Shown here: one piece after another, positions 35,800 through 45,800 of the stretch
Layout: every line of letters begins with the position of its first letter
Numbering within the stretch: position 1 is the stretch's first letter
Source: Pseudomonas viridiflava
GTDB lineage: Bacteria > Pseudomonadota > Gammaproteobacteria > Pseudomonadales > Pseudomonadaceae
Direction of reading: 5' to 3'
Assembly (NCBI RefSeq): GCF_900602065.1
Contig: NZ_UWFN01000328.1
Span: 240,099-304,098 of the forward strand
DNA length: 64,000 nt
Made by a program: the position numbers and the translations under genes
The notes under the pieces: model-generated
Seen by the model: only the letters and a program-made list of their open reading frames with translations
Database searches by the model: none
What the model was told of the DNA's origin: nothing

Positions 35800-36445
35800 C
35801 GATCACCCGATGAACAGAAGTGCGGTCAAAGTCAGCCACGATCCGATTGTGTTCATTGTCGATGACGACGCCGCCCTGCGTGATGCCTTGAGCAGCCTCC
35901 TGCGCTCTATTGGCCTGCGGGTCGAGACGTTTCCTTCGGTGGCAGACTTCACTCAATTTCAGCGGCCTGATGTGCCGAGTTGTCTGGTGCTCGATGTTCG
36001 CCTGCAAGGCACCAGTGGCCTGGACTTCCAGAACGAACTGGTACGCGCCAACGTCAACCTGCCCATCGTGTTCATGACTGGCCACGGCGATATCGCCATG
36101 ACTGTCCGGGCGATGAAGGCCGGGGCGGTGGACTTTCTGGCGAAACCTTTCCGCGAGCAGGACTTGCTGGACGCGGTGACCTCGGCACTGGAAAAAGACA
36201 AAAGCGGTCGCCAGGCCAACAAGCACGCACATGAGGTACGCACGCGCTTCGAAACCCTGACGCCTCGAGAGAAAGAGATCATGGCCTTGGCGGCCTCTGG
36301 CTTGATGAACAAGCAGATCGCTGGAGAAATCGGCCTGAGTGAAATCACCGTCAAGATCCATCGCGGCCATGCCATGAAGAAGATGAACGCCAAGTCGTTT
36401 GCTGAGCTGGTGCGCATGGCCGAGGCGCTGGAGCTGGGGAAATGA
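35792..36445 (+). CDS. FixJ/NarL-type response regulator
   Basis: A 217-residue two-domain regulator: receiver (about 14-130) with IVDDD, phosphoacceptor aspartate in LVLDVRLQGTSG, MTGHGD and AKPF, and a LuxR-type helix-turn-helix (about 150-212) with LTPREKEIMALAASGLMNKQ. The frame is open upstream, but the ATG at 35792, inside the end of the kinase gene, gives a normal N-terminus. It should bind DNA when phosphorylated by the adjacent kinase. Targets may include its neighbours, but no site was identified. Confidence 0.92.
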   Translation: MNDDHPMNRSAVKVSHDPIVFIVDDDAALRDALSSLLRSIGLRVETFPSVADFTQFQRPDVPSCLVLDVRLQGTSGLDFQNELVRANVNLPIVFMTGHGDIAMTVRAMKAGAVDFLAKPFREQDLLDAVTSALEKDKSGRQANKHAHEVRTRFETLTPREKEIMALAASGLMNKQIAGEIGLSEITVKIHRGHAMKKMNAKSFAELVRMAEALELGK

Positions 36446-36470
36446 TTTGCCGGTGATAGGCGCAGAGGAT

Positions 36471-36559
36471 GTGGGACCGGCTTCAGCCGGGAAGACACAG
36501 GGACAGCCAATGAATATTTGCCTACTGAATACCGCTTTCCCGGCTAAAGCCGGCCCCAC
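36471..36559. repeat. REP pair, GTGGGACCGGCTTCAGCCGG family
   Basis: Arms GTGGGACCGGCTTCAGCCGG and CCGGCTAAAGCCGGCCCCAC flank about 49 bases. This is the only copy of this arm family in the window. The 190 bases from its end to the next gene are AT-rich and presumably hold a promoter. Confidence 0.9.
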
Positions 36560-36749
36560 GCCGGGCGCTGTCAGGTAAACCAGCGTAATAAGGAGCTTTT
36601 CAAATCAACAAATATGTCAGCTTTGATACTAACAACCCGCTCTTCTATACACCCGTATGATGTTGAAATGCCGCAATACCGAGTATCGTTAACTTATTAA
36701 ATCGAGACAGTCGTTAACTTCATTCTCGATTTCCATCAGGTACTGCGGC

Positions 36750-37127
36750 ATGTCTATTCCACTGACCATTTCAATTGTCGACGATGACGAATCCGTTCGA
36801 ATCGCGATCGACAGCCTAGTGCGCTCTGTCGGCTACCACTCGGCCTTGTTTTCATCCCCACTGGAGTTCCTCGGTTCTGCCTCGCAGGCCAGCAGCGCCT
36901 GCTTGATTACTGACGTGCAGATGCCTGACATGAGCGGCCTGGATCTGCAGGACAGACTCAATGAACAGGGCAGTCAGATCCCGATCATTTTCATCACTGC
37001 CTTCCCGGAAAAGCCCATCGAAAAACGCGCACTGGATGCCGGGGCCAAGGCCTTCCTGACCAAACCGTTCTGCGGTAAAACCATGCTTGAACATATTGAG
37101 AATGCCGTGAACTCCAGATTGCACTAA
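36750..37127 (+). CDS. single-domain response regulator (FixJ-type receiver)
   Basis: A 125-residue protein consisting only of a receiver: IVDDD near residues 9-13, phosphoacceptor aspartate in CLITDVQMPDMSG, threonine in IIFITAFPE and lysine in FLTKPF. There is no output domain. It resembles the receiver encoded at 38227-38598 along its whole length, so the two are paralogues. Such proteins often act as phosphate sinks or relay proteins. Its partner kinase may be the one at 34225. Confidence 0.88.
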   Translation: MSIPLTISIVDDDESVRIAIDSLVRSVGYHSALFSSPLEFLGSASQASSACLITDVQMPDMSGLDLQDRLNEQGSQIPIIFITAFPEKPIEKRALDAGAKAFLTKPFCGKTMLEHIENAVNSRLH

Positions 37128-37266
37128 TCGTATGTATTTAACCCGCGATTAAACCCACGTATAAAAACCTGAACTCATGCATTAGATATTGCCCCTCATG
37201 TACGAGCGCATTTCTTGCGCACGTTAAGTAAAGTCATTACATGCCGGATTCATCTTCAGAGTGTTC

Positions 37267-38058
37267 ATGGACCCGGCTCTATCGATCAGTCCATGCACAA
37301 TGGCTTCGGCCCAGGTAGCAAATGCGATGAACAGATATGACGTGCCGGGCAATGACCACAATCCGTTGCGGGGGCTGGGTGCTTTCGAGCAAATGCACGG
37401 GGTGTTTTCGCAGTTCAATCAACCTGCCGCGTTTATCGCCGCCGCCAGCCAGGCGTCCATTCGGCTGGCCGTGTCCAGTGACGTCGAGTTTGCGCTGCTG
37501 CCCATGCTGTTGCGTCGCCTGCGGGTTGAAGCGCCGGGTGTTTGTTTGACCGTGTTGCGGGCCGAACCCGAGCACATGCCAGCGTTGTTGGCGTCCGGTG
37601 AAGTCAGCTTGAGTATTGGCCTCAGTGACGTATCTGATGACACTCATCACCGCGCATCGCTACGGCGGATAAGCCCGGTCGTACTGCGCACTGACACCAT
37701 GCCTGATCAGGTCTGCCTGAGCGAATTGTGCCGACGCCCTCACGCACGGGTGTCCTTTGCATCGAAGATGGACCGGGATATCGATCAGGCACTCAGAGAT
37801 GCCGGTTTACAGCGCAAAGTGCTGCTATCAGTCTCGCAATTCAATGTTCTGCCAACGTTGCTGGCTCAAACAGATATGCTCGCGCTGGTGCCCGATTATG
37901 TGGCGCAGGCGATGGTTGCTCAGGGTGGGCTGCGCAGCGATCCCCTGCCTTTGCCCGCGATGGATTTCGATCTGGTCATGAACTGGGGCGAACAGGCAAA
38001 CAATGACCCGGCCGTGCGCTGGCTGCGTTCGCGGTGCAAGATGTTTTTGGGGGAATGA
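37267..38058 (+). CDS. LysR-type effector-binding domain without DNA-binding domain
   Basis: About 263 residues. From residue 62 onward the sequence matches the ligand-binding part of LysR regulators (IRLAVSSDVEFALLPMLLRRL, later SVSQFNVLPTLLAQTDMLALVPDYVA, in pieces). The first 60 residues do not form the usual winged helix-turn-helix, and no remnant of one is visible in the 139 bases upstream. It may be a decayed regulator, a ligand-binding modulator, or a dominant partner of a full LysR protein. The start is uncertain: ATG 37267, or an ATG at 37300, neither with a strong binding site. Confidence 0.65.
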   Translation: MDPALSISPCTMASAQVANAMNRYDVPGNDHNPLRGLGAFEQMHGVFSQFNQPAAFIAAASQASIRLAVSSDVEFALLPMLLRRLRVEAPGVCLTVLRAEPEHMPALLASGEVSLSIGLSDVSDDTHHRASLRRISPVVLRTDTMPDQVCLSELCRRPHARVSFASKMDRDIDQALRDAGLQRKVLLSVSQFNVLPTLLAQTDMLALVPDYVAQAMVAQGGLRSDPLPLPAMDFDLVMNWGEQANNDPAVRWLRSRCKMFLGE

Positions 38059-38132
38059 AGTCATCTGACCAGGTAGCGATCCACGCTGTTGGCATCAACG
38101 ATAAGGCGGTATGGCTGCTAGCTGCGTCTCAT

Positions 38133-38180
38133 GCATCGCGGGCAAGCCCTGCTCCCACATAGACCGCGCTAAGGCGCGGT
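38133..38180. repeat. single REP arm plus short hairpin
   Basis: ATCGCGGGCAAGCCCTGCTC (from 38135) with CCACAT is one arm of the GGTGCTTGCCCGCGAT family with no partner. Right after it ACCGCGC (38163-38169) pairs with GCGCGGT (38174-38180). The site lies between two converging genes and may end transcription, though no T-run follows. Confidence 0.6.
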
Positions 38181-38226
38181 GCCATGGACATCGAGGGCGC
38201 TGCTGCTCGTCATTTTGTCGGGAGAC

Positions 38227-38598
38227 TCAAACCACCGGTAGCGCCGATTCGATGCATTCAATCAGCACGGTGGCATTGAAGGGTTTGCCAAAGAATCCGA
38301 CGGCACTCCCGGTCATGGCGCGTTTGCGTACGGACTCTTCAGGGAAGGCAGTAATGAAGATGGTCGGGATCTGCACACCCTGACGGTTAAGTTGCTCATG
38401 CAGTTCAACGCCGCTCATGCCAGGCATTTGCACATCGGTAATGAGGCAATCTGCTTTTTTCAGGCAAGGGGAAATCAGGAACTCCTCGGCCGAAGCAAAC
38501 AGGCAGGCGACGAAACCCAGGGAGCGAACAAGACTATCGAGGCCAGTGCGGACTGCAGTGTCGTCGTCGACGACCGCGATCACCGGGGATTTAGCCAA
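38227..38598 (-). CDS. single-domain response regulator (FixJ-type receiver)
   Basis: A 123-residue receiver with VVDDD, phosphoacceptor aspartate in CLITDVQMPGMSG, threonine in IFITAFPE and lysine in FGKPF, and no output domain. I place the start at TTG 38598: it has AAGG eight bases upstream and gives the same length as the paralogue at 36750. The frame is open further to 38793 but that part has no homology. It converges on the LysR-like gene. Its function may be to compete with or relay phosphate to the other receivers in this block. Confidence 0.8.
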   Translation of the reverse strand: MAKSPVIAVVDDDTAVRTGLDSLVRSLGFVACLFASAEEFLISPCLKKADCLITDVQMPGMSGVELHEQLNRQGVQIPTIFITAFPEESVRKRAMTGSAVGFFGKPFNATVLIECIESALPVV

Positions 38599-38814
38599 AC
38601 CAGTTACCTTCAATACCAATGAGTAAAAGTGCCGATGATCTGCGCACTCATGGCCTGCACGGTAACCAGCCCGGGACGTTCCTGAAATCATACCGACGTA
38701 TAAAGCACGGATTAAAACGACCGACGGGCAAAATATTGACCATTTGGACAGAATCCCTGGCTGTAAAAACCGCCCGCTTCCAGCCAGTCCCACGACATCG
38801 CGCCAAACACAAGA
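38599..38814. other. intergenic, no gene seen
   Basis: About 215 bases between the receiver gene and a REPIN. The only open frames are extensions or short shadows without features. The promoter of the leftward receiver gene should lie here. Confidence 0.4.
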
Positions 38815-38889
38815 CCTGTAGGAGCTGCCGAAGGCTGCGATCGCGGTGTGTCAGGAAAAATGCTTCGCAGCCTTCGGCAGCTCCTACAG
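38815..38889. repeat. REPIN, GTAGGAGCTGCCGAAGG family
   Basis: Arms CCTGTAGGAGCTGCCGAAGG and its complement flank a 25-base spacer. It sits 63 bases past the end of wssI and probably marks the end of the wss transcript. Confidence 0.92.
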
Positions 38890-38951
38890 AAAATGGATTT
38901 CAAACCGGTAGTTTGCATGCGTTCATCGCTTATCGCGAGCAAGCTCAACGC

Positions 38952-40112
38952 CTACAACCCGCTCTTGATGACCTCATACGTCGTCTGCAAATCACGCTCC
39001 GGGATTTCCCAGATCAGCAATTTAGGCGGAGTCTGCTTGAAGGCCGGGCTGTCGAAGTAGGCATTGGCGGCACCGGAGAACTCGCCGCCATCCTTACCGA
39101 AATTACCAATCGGTGCGCCCAGAGCCAGCTGCAGAAAGCCCGCGAAATTGGAGTTGCGCGAGAACGAAGTGCCGATCAGGGCGACGTTAGGCAGGTTGTC
39201 ATCCCCGAACAGGTCGTCGAGGTTGTCACCGCCGCTCTGCACGGCTTGAGCTCGCTCGGTGATTTCACTGGCGGCGACGCTTTCCGGAGTCGGCTGCAAC
39301 GAAACGGGCAGCCAGTCGATCCCGGCCAGACGCACCAGATCGCCAGGGCGCAGGGCCGGTGGCGCGTTGCGTACGTCGAAGCTTTTTTGCGGCATGGCTT
39401 GCATGCCTGAAGCCTGGACCTGGGCCGCGACCGCCTTGGCAGCAGCGTCGGCGCCGGTCTCGCTCCAGTGGGTGTCGGTACGCAGATAGGCTTTGGCGCC
39501 AATCGGTTGCAAGGTCGACGTGAGATCCAGCGCATTGACGCCTTTGCTGTGCAACGCGGCGGTCCAGTTGGAAACCCGGTCACGCAGTTGTGCCGGGCGA
39601 CTCACACCGCACAGTTGCTCGCTAGCAATCCGGCTTTTATCCGGTACAACCGCCACCAGCAGTTTCACACCGCGCTTGGCCAACCGCTGCTGCAGGTCGA
39701 TGACAGCTTGAGCCTTGGTATCGGCATTCGCCTGGGCGTGACGGTTGATCTTCATTTCGTCGGCAATGAACAACCAGCCTGGACATCCCTGCCGTACACG
39801 TGGGCCGGTATCGTTGAACACCAGCCAGCTGGCAGCGCGTTCCAGATTGGCAGCTTGTTGCGCCAACGTGGCACCGGAGAGCTGTTTGGCGATTTTGTGA
39901 GTGACATCGCCGTGCAGCACTTCATCAGTGGTGAGATCAGGTGGCAGCAGCTCGACCTTGCCGTTCCAGAAAAGCCATGCGCAGGACAACAGGCCGACGG
40001 CCATGAAAGCGGCGAGCGTGAAACCCGCCACCGGGCTGATCCGGGTCGCGAGCTCGCTAGGCGGTACGGGTGATACCGGGATCTTGGGCGAAACGATCTT
40101 TGGCGTAGTCAT
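38952..40112 (-). CDS. wssI: cellulose acetylation protein WssI (AlgX/AlgJ-like)
   Basis: A 386-residue protein with one N-terminal membrane anchor (about 28-48) and a periplasmic SGNH-like domain of the AlgX/AlgJ type. Family features are VAVVPDKSRIASEQLCG, the DTHWSETGADAAAKA segment with catalytic-type D and H, and LIGTSFSRNSNFAG with the serine. It works with WssF, WssG and WssH to place acetyl groups on cellulose. The ATG at 40112 overlaps the wssH stop; an in-frame start further upstream lies inside wssH. It is the last gene of the operon here. Confidence 0.88.
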   Translation of the reverse strand: MTTPKIVSPKIPVSPVPPSELATRISPVAGFTLAAFMAVGLLSCAWLFWNGKVELLPPDLTTDEVLHGDVTHKIAKQLSGATLAQQAANLERAASWLVFNDTGPRVRQGCPGWLFIADEMKINRHAQANADTKAQAVIDLQQRLAKRGVKLLVAVVPDKSRIASEQLCGVSRPAQLRDRVSNWTAALHSKGVNALDLTSTLQPIGAKAYLRTDTHWSETGADAAAKAVAAQVQASGMQAMPQKSFDVRNAPPALRPGDLVRLAGIDWLPVSLQPTPESVAASEITERAQAVQSGGDNLDDLFGDDNLPNVALIGTSFSRNSNFAGFLQLALGAPIGNFGKDGGEFSGAANAYFDSPAFKQTPPKLLIWEIPERDLQTTYEVIKSGL

Positions 40113-41527
40113 CAGAATTGGAAGTACAGAAAGGGTACGGCTTCGCGGCTGGCGATCAGAGCGAACGACAGCATGAAACCGGCCACGGGCCAAAGGGCGG
40201 CAGTCAGGGCAAAGAGCGCGCTGCCTCCGAATCGTTGTTCACAACGCGTTTGCAGCAGTGGCGCGACGATGCAGAACACGCCCAGCAATGCCGCCAGGCC
40301 GTGTACAGGACGCAGAGTCACGGCCAGCGCATCCCCCAGCGCCATGCCATGCAGACCGAATTGACCGGCGTACATGTTCATTGCCGAGTGGAAGTCCGGG
40401 GCGCGGAACAGCGTCCAGGCCAGGCACACGAACAGCAGCGTCAAGGTGTGTGACAACAACGGCGGAATGCTCGGCAGACTGGAGCGCGACCAGGCCCGGT
40501 CGACACACAGGGCAATGCCGTGTGCAGAACCCCACAGCAAGTAGTTCCAGCTGTCGCCGCCGTGCCACAAGCCTGCGATGGCCATGGTCAGGAACAGGTT
40601 GCGATAGGTTTTCCACACGCCGTTACGGTTGCCACCCAGGCCGATATACAAGTAATCACGCAGCCAGCTGGACAACGACAAATGCCAGCGCCGCCAGAAG
40701 TCCTGAATACTGCTGGCCAGATACGGCCGGTTGAAGTTTTCCGGAAAGTGGAAGCCCAGCATCAGGCCCAGACCGATGGCCATGGCGCTGTAACCGGCGA
40801 AGTCAAAAAACAGCTGCAGCGAATAGGCCAGGCAACCGATCCAGGCGTCGACAAACGACGGATTTTCCAGATGGAACGCCACGTCTACCAGCGGCGACAA
40901 CGTATCGGCCACCAGCACCTTCATGCACATGCCGATCATGAAACGGCGCGCACCGAGGGAGAAATTCTGCCAGTCGAAATAACGCTCGCTCAGCTCACGA
41001 CGTACCCAGTCATAACGAATGATCGGCCCCGCAATGGAATGACCAAACATCGAGATGTAGGTCGCGTAGTTAATGAAACTGCGCTCTACCGGCACGGTAT
41101 GCCGATGCACATCCACCAGATAGGAAATCGCCTGCAACACGATGAACGACAGCCCGGCGGGTAACGCCACGCGCTGCCACTCAAGGGGCATCGCGCCGTA
41201 ATAGGTGATCAGTTCACTCCAGGTCCCGGCGACAATATTGGCGTACTTGTACCAGCAGAGCACCGCCGTGTTGAGGACGATAAAGCCGATCAACAGACGC
41301 ATGCGCCCGCGTGATCCTTCTTGCGCACGGTCAACCAGTAAACCGCCAACGAAGGCGACAATGGTCAGCACGATGTGCAAAGACAGGAACAACGGGCTCA
41401 ACCAGCCGTAAAACAACCAACTGCCAATCAGCAGGATGACGTTACGCCAAGCCGGTCTGGCCAGCGAATACACCAGCAGGAAGGCGGGCAGGAATAACGT
41501 CAGGAACTCGAGTGAGGCGAAAACCAT
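40112..41527 (-). CDS. wssH: MBOAT O-acetyltransferase for cellulose
   Basis: A 471-residue inner-membrane protein of the MBOAT family, relative of AlgI. It has about ten or more hydrophobic segments, the conserved histidine in GLWHGGDSWNYLLWG and another family block at FWRRWHLSLSSWLRDYLYI. It carries acetyl groups across the membrane for attachment to the glucan. Homology and neighbours make the cellulose role clear. wssI overlaps its stop codon. Confidence 0.92.
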   Translation of the reverse strand: MVFASLEFLTLFLPAFLLVYSLARPAWRNVILLIGSWLFYGWLSPLFLSLHIVLTIVAFVGGLLVDRAQEGSRGRMRLLIGFIVLNTAVLCWYKYANIVAGTWSELITYYGAMPLEWQRVALPAGLSFIVLQAISYLVDVHRHTVPVERSFINYATYISMFGHSIAGPIIRYDWVRRELSERYFDWQNFSLGARRFMIGMCMKVLVADTLSPLVDVAFHLENPSFVDAWIGCLAYSLQLFFDFAGYSAMAIGLGLMLGFHFPENFNRPYLASSIQDFWRRWHLSLSSWLRDYLYIGLGGNRNGVWKTYRNLFLTMAIAGLWHGGDSWNYLLWGSAHGIALCVDRAWSRSSLPSIPPLLSHTLTLLFVCLAWTLFRAPDFHSAMNMYAGQFGLHGMALGDALAVTLRPVHGLAALLGVFCIVAPLLQTRCEQRFGGSALFALTAALWPVAGFMLSFALIASREAVPFLYFQF

Positions 41528-41545
41528 GGCGAATGCGCAATCCGA

Positions 41546-42217
41546 TCAGTGGGCCAAAGCATCCGTGGCCGACAATAGTTGTGGGCCGTTGGCCGAAGGC
41601 ACCAACAACACGCTGTAACGCTCGCCTGCTTTGAGCTCACCCAGCGCCAGCGGTGAACCGACATTGGCGTTGGCACACACCAGTTGCACCGAGAGGCTCA
41701 CCGGGTTGATCGAACGTCGTTGCAGGGTGCCTTCCGGCACGGCCTTGAACAGATCGGCGGTACGTCCGGCAGGACGCAGGCTCGCATCGGCACAGCTCGC
41801 ATCAAGGCTGAAAAAAGCCAGCGACGCCTTGAGGCCGTTGAAGTCATCCGGTTGCTCACGCACCGCAACTTGCTTCACGCCTTTGGCGCCGTCAGCAATC
41901 GCGACTACAGTGGCGAACTCGCCCGGTTCAACACTCAGTGTCAGCGGTATTTTTTGCGCACCACTGGCCAGGGTGCCTTTGATTGGGCTACTGGCCTGAA
42001 CCGGGAAAAACGCCGATGCCGGTTTTGCGGCGTCCAGTTGCAAAGGCGCAGCCCCTTCCTGCGCAGTGACTTGCAGTGGTGCAGGCGCGGCATTGATGAA
42101 GCGGATGAAGGCCGAGTCCTCGGCAGGTCCGCTCGGGTACAGCGCGATTTCAGCGCTGGCCAGACTGCTCAGAGCAAGCGCAGGAAAAGCCAGAAATGCA
42201 GCCAGTGGCTTGATCAT
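41546..42217 (-). CDS. wssG: cellulose acetylation protein WssG (AlgF-like)
   Basis: A 223-residue periplasmic protein with a signal peptide (1 to about 22, ending LASA) and an AlgF-like beta-rich body (EIALYPSGPAEDSAFIRFIN at the mature N-terminus). It is an accessory of the acetyl-transfer system. Its ATG overlaps the stop of wssF by four bases and wssH follows after 18. Confidence 0.87.
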   Translation of the reverse strand: MIKPLAAFLAFPALALSSLASAEIALYPSGPAEDSAFIRFINAAPAPLQVTAQEGAAPLQLDAAKPASAFFPVQASSPIKGTLASGAQKIPLTLSVEPGEFATVVAIADGAKGVKQVAVREQPDDFNGLKASLAFFSLDASCADASLRPAGRTADLFKAVPEGTLQRRSINPVSLSVQLVCANANVGSPLALGELKAGERYSVLLVPSANGPQLLSATDALAH

Positions 42218-42873
42218 TTTTTAACGTCCTTCAAGGCTGGCGCTGCAAGCAGGGCTTTACTGATGTCTTCGCTCCAGGTCTTGTAACCTTGCGAGGTCAA
42301 ATGCTGACCATCGACTGTGGCCCACTGGCCTGGCTTGGAGAAGGCGAGCGAATCGATGTAGCTGCACGGCGCAACGTTGCTGGCGAGGAACTTGGACATC
42401 ATTTCAACGCGGGCAAAAGTCTTGCCGTACTTGCCGCCTTCAGTGCCCCAGTTAGGGCCGACCCACACGCACTGGGTGCCGGTGGCTGCGATAGCTTTGG
42501 TGAACGCAGTGGTTTGCTGCCACAACCAAGCCTTCGGAAAGGCCGGTTTCGGGTAGCTGGCCATGGTGTCGCCCAAGACGATCAGCACCAGATCCGGTTT
42601 GTCGCTGGCCAGCAATTCGCTGATCGGTTGGGTCGCAGCCTTGCCGCCCAGCACCACGGCTTTTTCAGTGCCACGACGCTCGGCGCCGCCACAGGTGCCC
42701 GGAGTGACTTTGAGCCAGTCACCGGCATTGGAACCACAGACGCCCAGGGTGTGGACTTTTGCGCCCTGCTGGACCAGGTCGTCATGCAAAGTGGAAATCA
42801 GGTAATCAGGCGTTGCCAGATGACTGTCGCCGATCATCAAGATCGTCATGCCTGCCAGAATCGATGCTGCCAC
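42214..42873 (-). CDS. wssF: SGNH-family cellulose acetylation protein WssF
   Basis: A 219-residue SGNH hydrolase-like protein with the serine motif IGDSHLATP near residue 14, an asparagine region around LGVCGSNAGDW, and the catalytic D-x-x-H in VDGQHLTSQG. It probably helps transfer acetyl groups to cellulose. The start is a GTG at 42873 with AGGAG seven bases upstream, 17 bases after the wssE stop. No classical signal peptide is seen, though residues 1-15 are hydrophobic. Confidence 0.87.
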   Translation of the reverse strand: MAASILAGMTILMIGDSHLATPDYLISTLHDDLVQQGAKVHTLGVCGSNAGDWLKVTPGTCGGAERRGTEKAVVLGGKAATQPISELLASDKPDLVLIVLGDTMASYPKPAFPKAWLWQQTTAFTKAIAATGTQCVWVGPNWGTEGGKYGKTFARVEMMSKFLASNVAPCSYIDSLAFSKPGQWATVDGQHLTSQGYKTWSEDISKALLAAPALKDVKK

Positions 42874-42890
42874 GGTGAATCTCCTGTCGC

Positions 42891-45800
42891 TTAATTGGAA
42901 TAAGGGGAACGGTAAGGGCTGACCGGCAAGGCCATCTGGCCGTTGAAGTCATCGAACATGTAGCGCAGGTACAAACCACCGGTGAACTGTTTGTAGTCAC
43001 GTGCGTTATCGATGCCGAAGTTACCGCCCATAAAGAAGTTGCTGCCGAAGCGGTATTCGGCATTGGCGCCGAAGTTGTAGCCAACCCCGGTTTTGTTCTG
43101 TCCGCTGTATTGAGTCGGCACGCTGATACCGGACGCGGCGTAGACCTGCGAGACCTGCTCCAGCGCGGCCTGCAAAGCGTTGTCGTTCGGGAAGTACGGT
43201 GCAGCGTCCTGCTCGATGTGTTGCAGGCCGACCGACCCGCGCAGGGAATAGCTCAAGCGATCCGTGCGTTGCGACCAGCTCACCGGCACACCAATGGCGA
43301 AGAAGTTCTGCGGACTGAAGTAGCCGCCGTTGCCGTAGGTGAAGTTGCTCTGGTTCTTGTCGTAGCTGATGCCGGTCAGGCTCAGGCCTGCGGTCAACTG
43401 CTTGCTGTCGTTGTTTTGCAGATACCAGTAAACCCCGGTACCGCCTTCCAGACGGCTGTTGGACTCAACGTTATTGCCCACCAGCTTGTGCACCGAACCG
43501 TAACCGTATGCACCGACATCACCGTCGTCATAACCCAGTTGCAGACGCCCGCCATTGGCGGTCACGCCGCCCCACTTCAAGCCACTGCGACGGTCTTCAG
43601 CACCTGCGAACGATGCCAGGCTGTCGGTGACCGACCGCCGCGACAAGCTGATGCCATAACGGAAATCACTGCCATCGGTAAACGAACGATCCAGGCTGAT
43701 GCCGCCAACTACGGTGCTGTACAGGAAGCCCATCGGGCTGGTGCCCAGATCGGTTTTCAGACCCAGCGACGGGTTTTCATAGGCCAGGGCCAGGCCGATA
43801 CCGTTGTCTTGCTGGCGACCAATCGAGCCACCTGTGGAGCCCGCCAGCGAGTTCAGCACTGCGCTGCCAGGGCTGGCATTCAGAGCCGTTTGCAAGTTGG
43901 CAGCATCGGTAGCGCTAAGACCTGAAGTCAACTGAGCGCCAGGAATCGCAGGGCCACTGCCGAAGCGGTTTTCCGAATCGGAACCCACACTCCCGGCATT
44001 CAGCCAAACCGGCGTGACACGCAAGGCGATGCGGTTGTCGTCCAGCGGCCAGCTGATTTCCAGCGGCGTTTGTACTTCGGTCATTTTGCTCAGACCGGAC
44101 TCGCTGTCGTTGCCGCGATACGTGACGCCCTGCGTTACGCGTGGGCTACGTTCTTGCTGGATCTGATCCAGCGCGCGCTGCATCGACTGACGCGGGTCGG
44201 GCGAGTCTGCCGTGCTTTTACCCGGCAAGACCCGACCATTGCCATCAGTGCGAGGCGATAGCTGCGAATAGGCGGCCGTCTGATTGAACGTACGGCCATT
44301 GGATGCCACCGGCGCAGCAGCCGTTTCTTCAGCCGCAGCGACTTGTACTTCAGCCGGCTCGGGAATCTGATTGATGCTGCTTTCGCTCAGGCGCGATTCG
44401 CTGCGTTGACCGCGAGCGCCCACGAAGGGGTTGGCGGCTACTACGCCCGCGAACGGGTTGGCATCCGCCTTCTTCACCGGTTCCTGCAACGCCAGCGCAC
44501 GGCTATACAGCTCAGACGCCTTGGCGTTCTTGCCTTGCGCGCGGTACAAGCTCGCTGCTGTGGCCAGGATCTGTGGGTTATTCGGGGCCAGTGCCAATGC
44601 TTTATCGATGGCGGCTTCTGCACCGCGATAATCACCAGACTTGTTCAGGGCCTGCGCCATACCGATTTGCAGTTCCGGGTCCTGAGGCTTTTTCGCCAGC
44701 AGCGGTTTGTATAGCTCGATAGCTTTTTTGGCATCGTTGTTGGCGAGGAACATGCGCGCCAACGAAGCAACGGCCAGCGCGTCATCAGGCCGTTGCGCGA
44801 GGGCAGGAGCCAGCGTGTCATAAGCGGCTACCAGGTCACCCTTCTCGCGCAACAGATCGGCTTGACGCACGGTGTACAGGAACAGCAAATCGTCGTAGCT
44901 ACGCTGTTCGGATGCCTGCAGTTTCTGGTTCCGCAGGTCACGCAGGATCTGGTTCACCTGCACATCATCACCGGTCTTCAGCAGGATCCCGGCATAGGCC
45001 AGTTGCAGCGCCGGGGATGGAGAACTGCTTTGTGCAATAGCACTGCGCAAGATCGCCAGACCGTGATCGGTATCACCCGCATCGGCAAAACCGCCAGCGA
45101 CCGCGCTGAGCAGATCGGGCTTACCGCCGACGTTGAGTTCCGCCTGGCGGAGCACACTCAATGCCTGGGCACGATTACCCTGTTTGGTCAGCGTCGAAGC
45201 CTGGCTGATCAGCGCCTGCACTTGCACGTCCTTGGCCAGTTGCTGCATGGCCGAGGAACGTTGTCCGGCAGGTATACGATCCAGCGTAGTTTGCGCTGCT
45301 GACCATTCGCCAAGCTGGCTCGAAATCAGCGCGCTGACGTACAACGCCTCGGGCTTTTGCGGATTGTTTTTGACCAGTTCCGCCACGGTCTGACGCGCCT
45401 TGTCAGGCGCATCAGTCAATACATACAAACGCGCCAGATCGAAGCTTACCCATGGGTCTTGCGGGTCATTACGCACCGCGTCCTGTTGGGCGACAACGGC
45501 GCCCTTGAGGTCGCCCGAGCGCTCGGCGTTTTTCGCCTGGCCCACAGCAACGGCGGCACGCAGCGGACGCAAATCGCCAATGCGCTTTTGCTGATCAGCA
45601 TTGAGCCCTTCGATCAAGCGCAGCCCCTGGCTGGCCTTGCCGCCCTGCGACAAAACAGTGACCAGGCCCGCCAGCGCATCAGGATTATCCGCGTCCAGCG
45701 TCAGGGCCTGGCGGTAACTGGCTTCGGCGCTGTCCAGTTGATCCAGGTCGGCCTGAACACCGCCCAGCGCCACATAACCTTCAACCTGACGCGGCTTGCT

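Noticed and set aside
38890..38951. wssJ downstream of wssI
   Set aside because: No ATPase-like frame exists after wssI; a REPIN follows and then a receiver gene.
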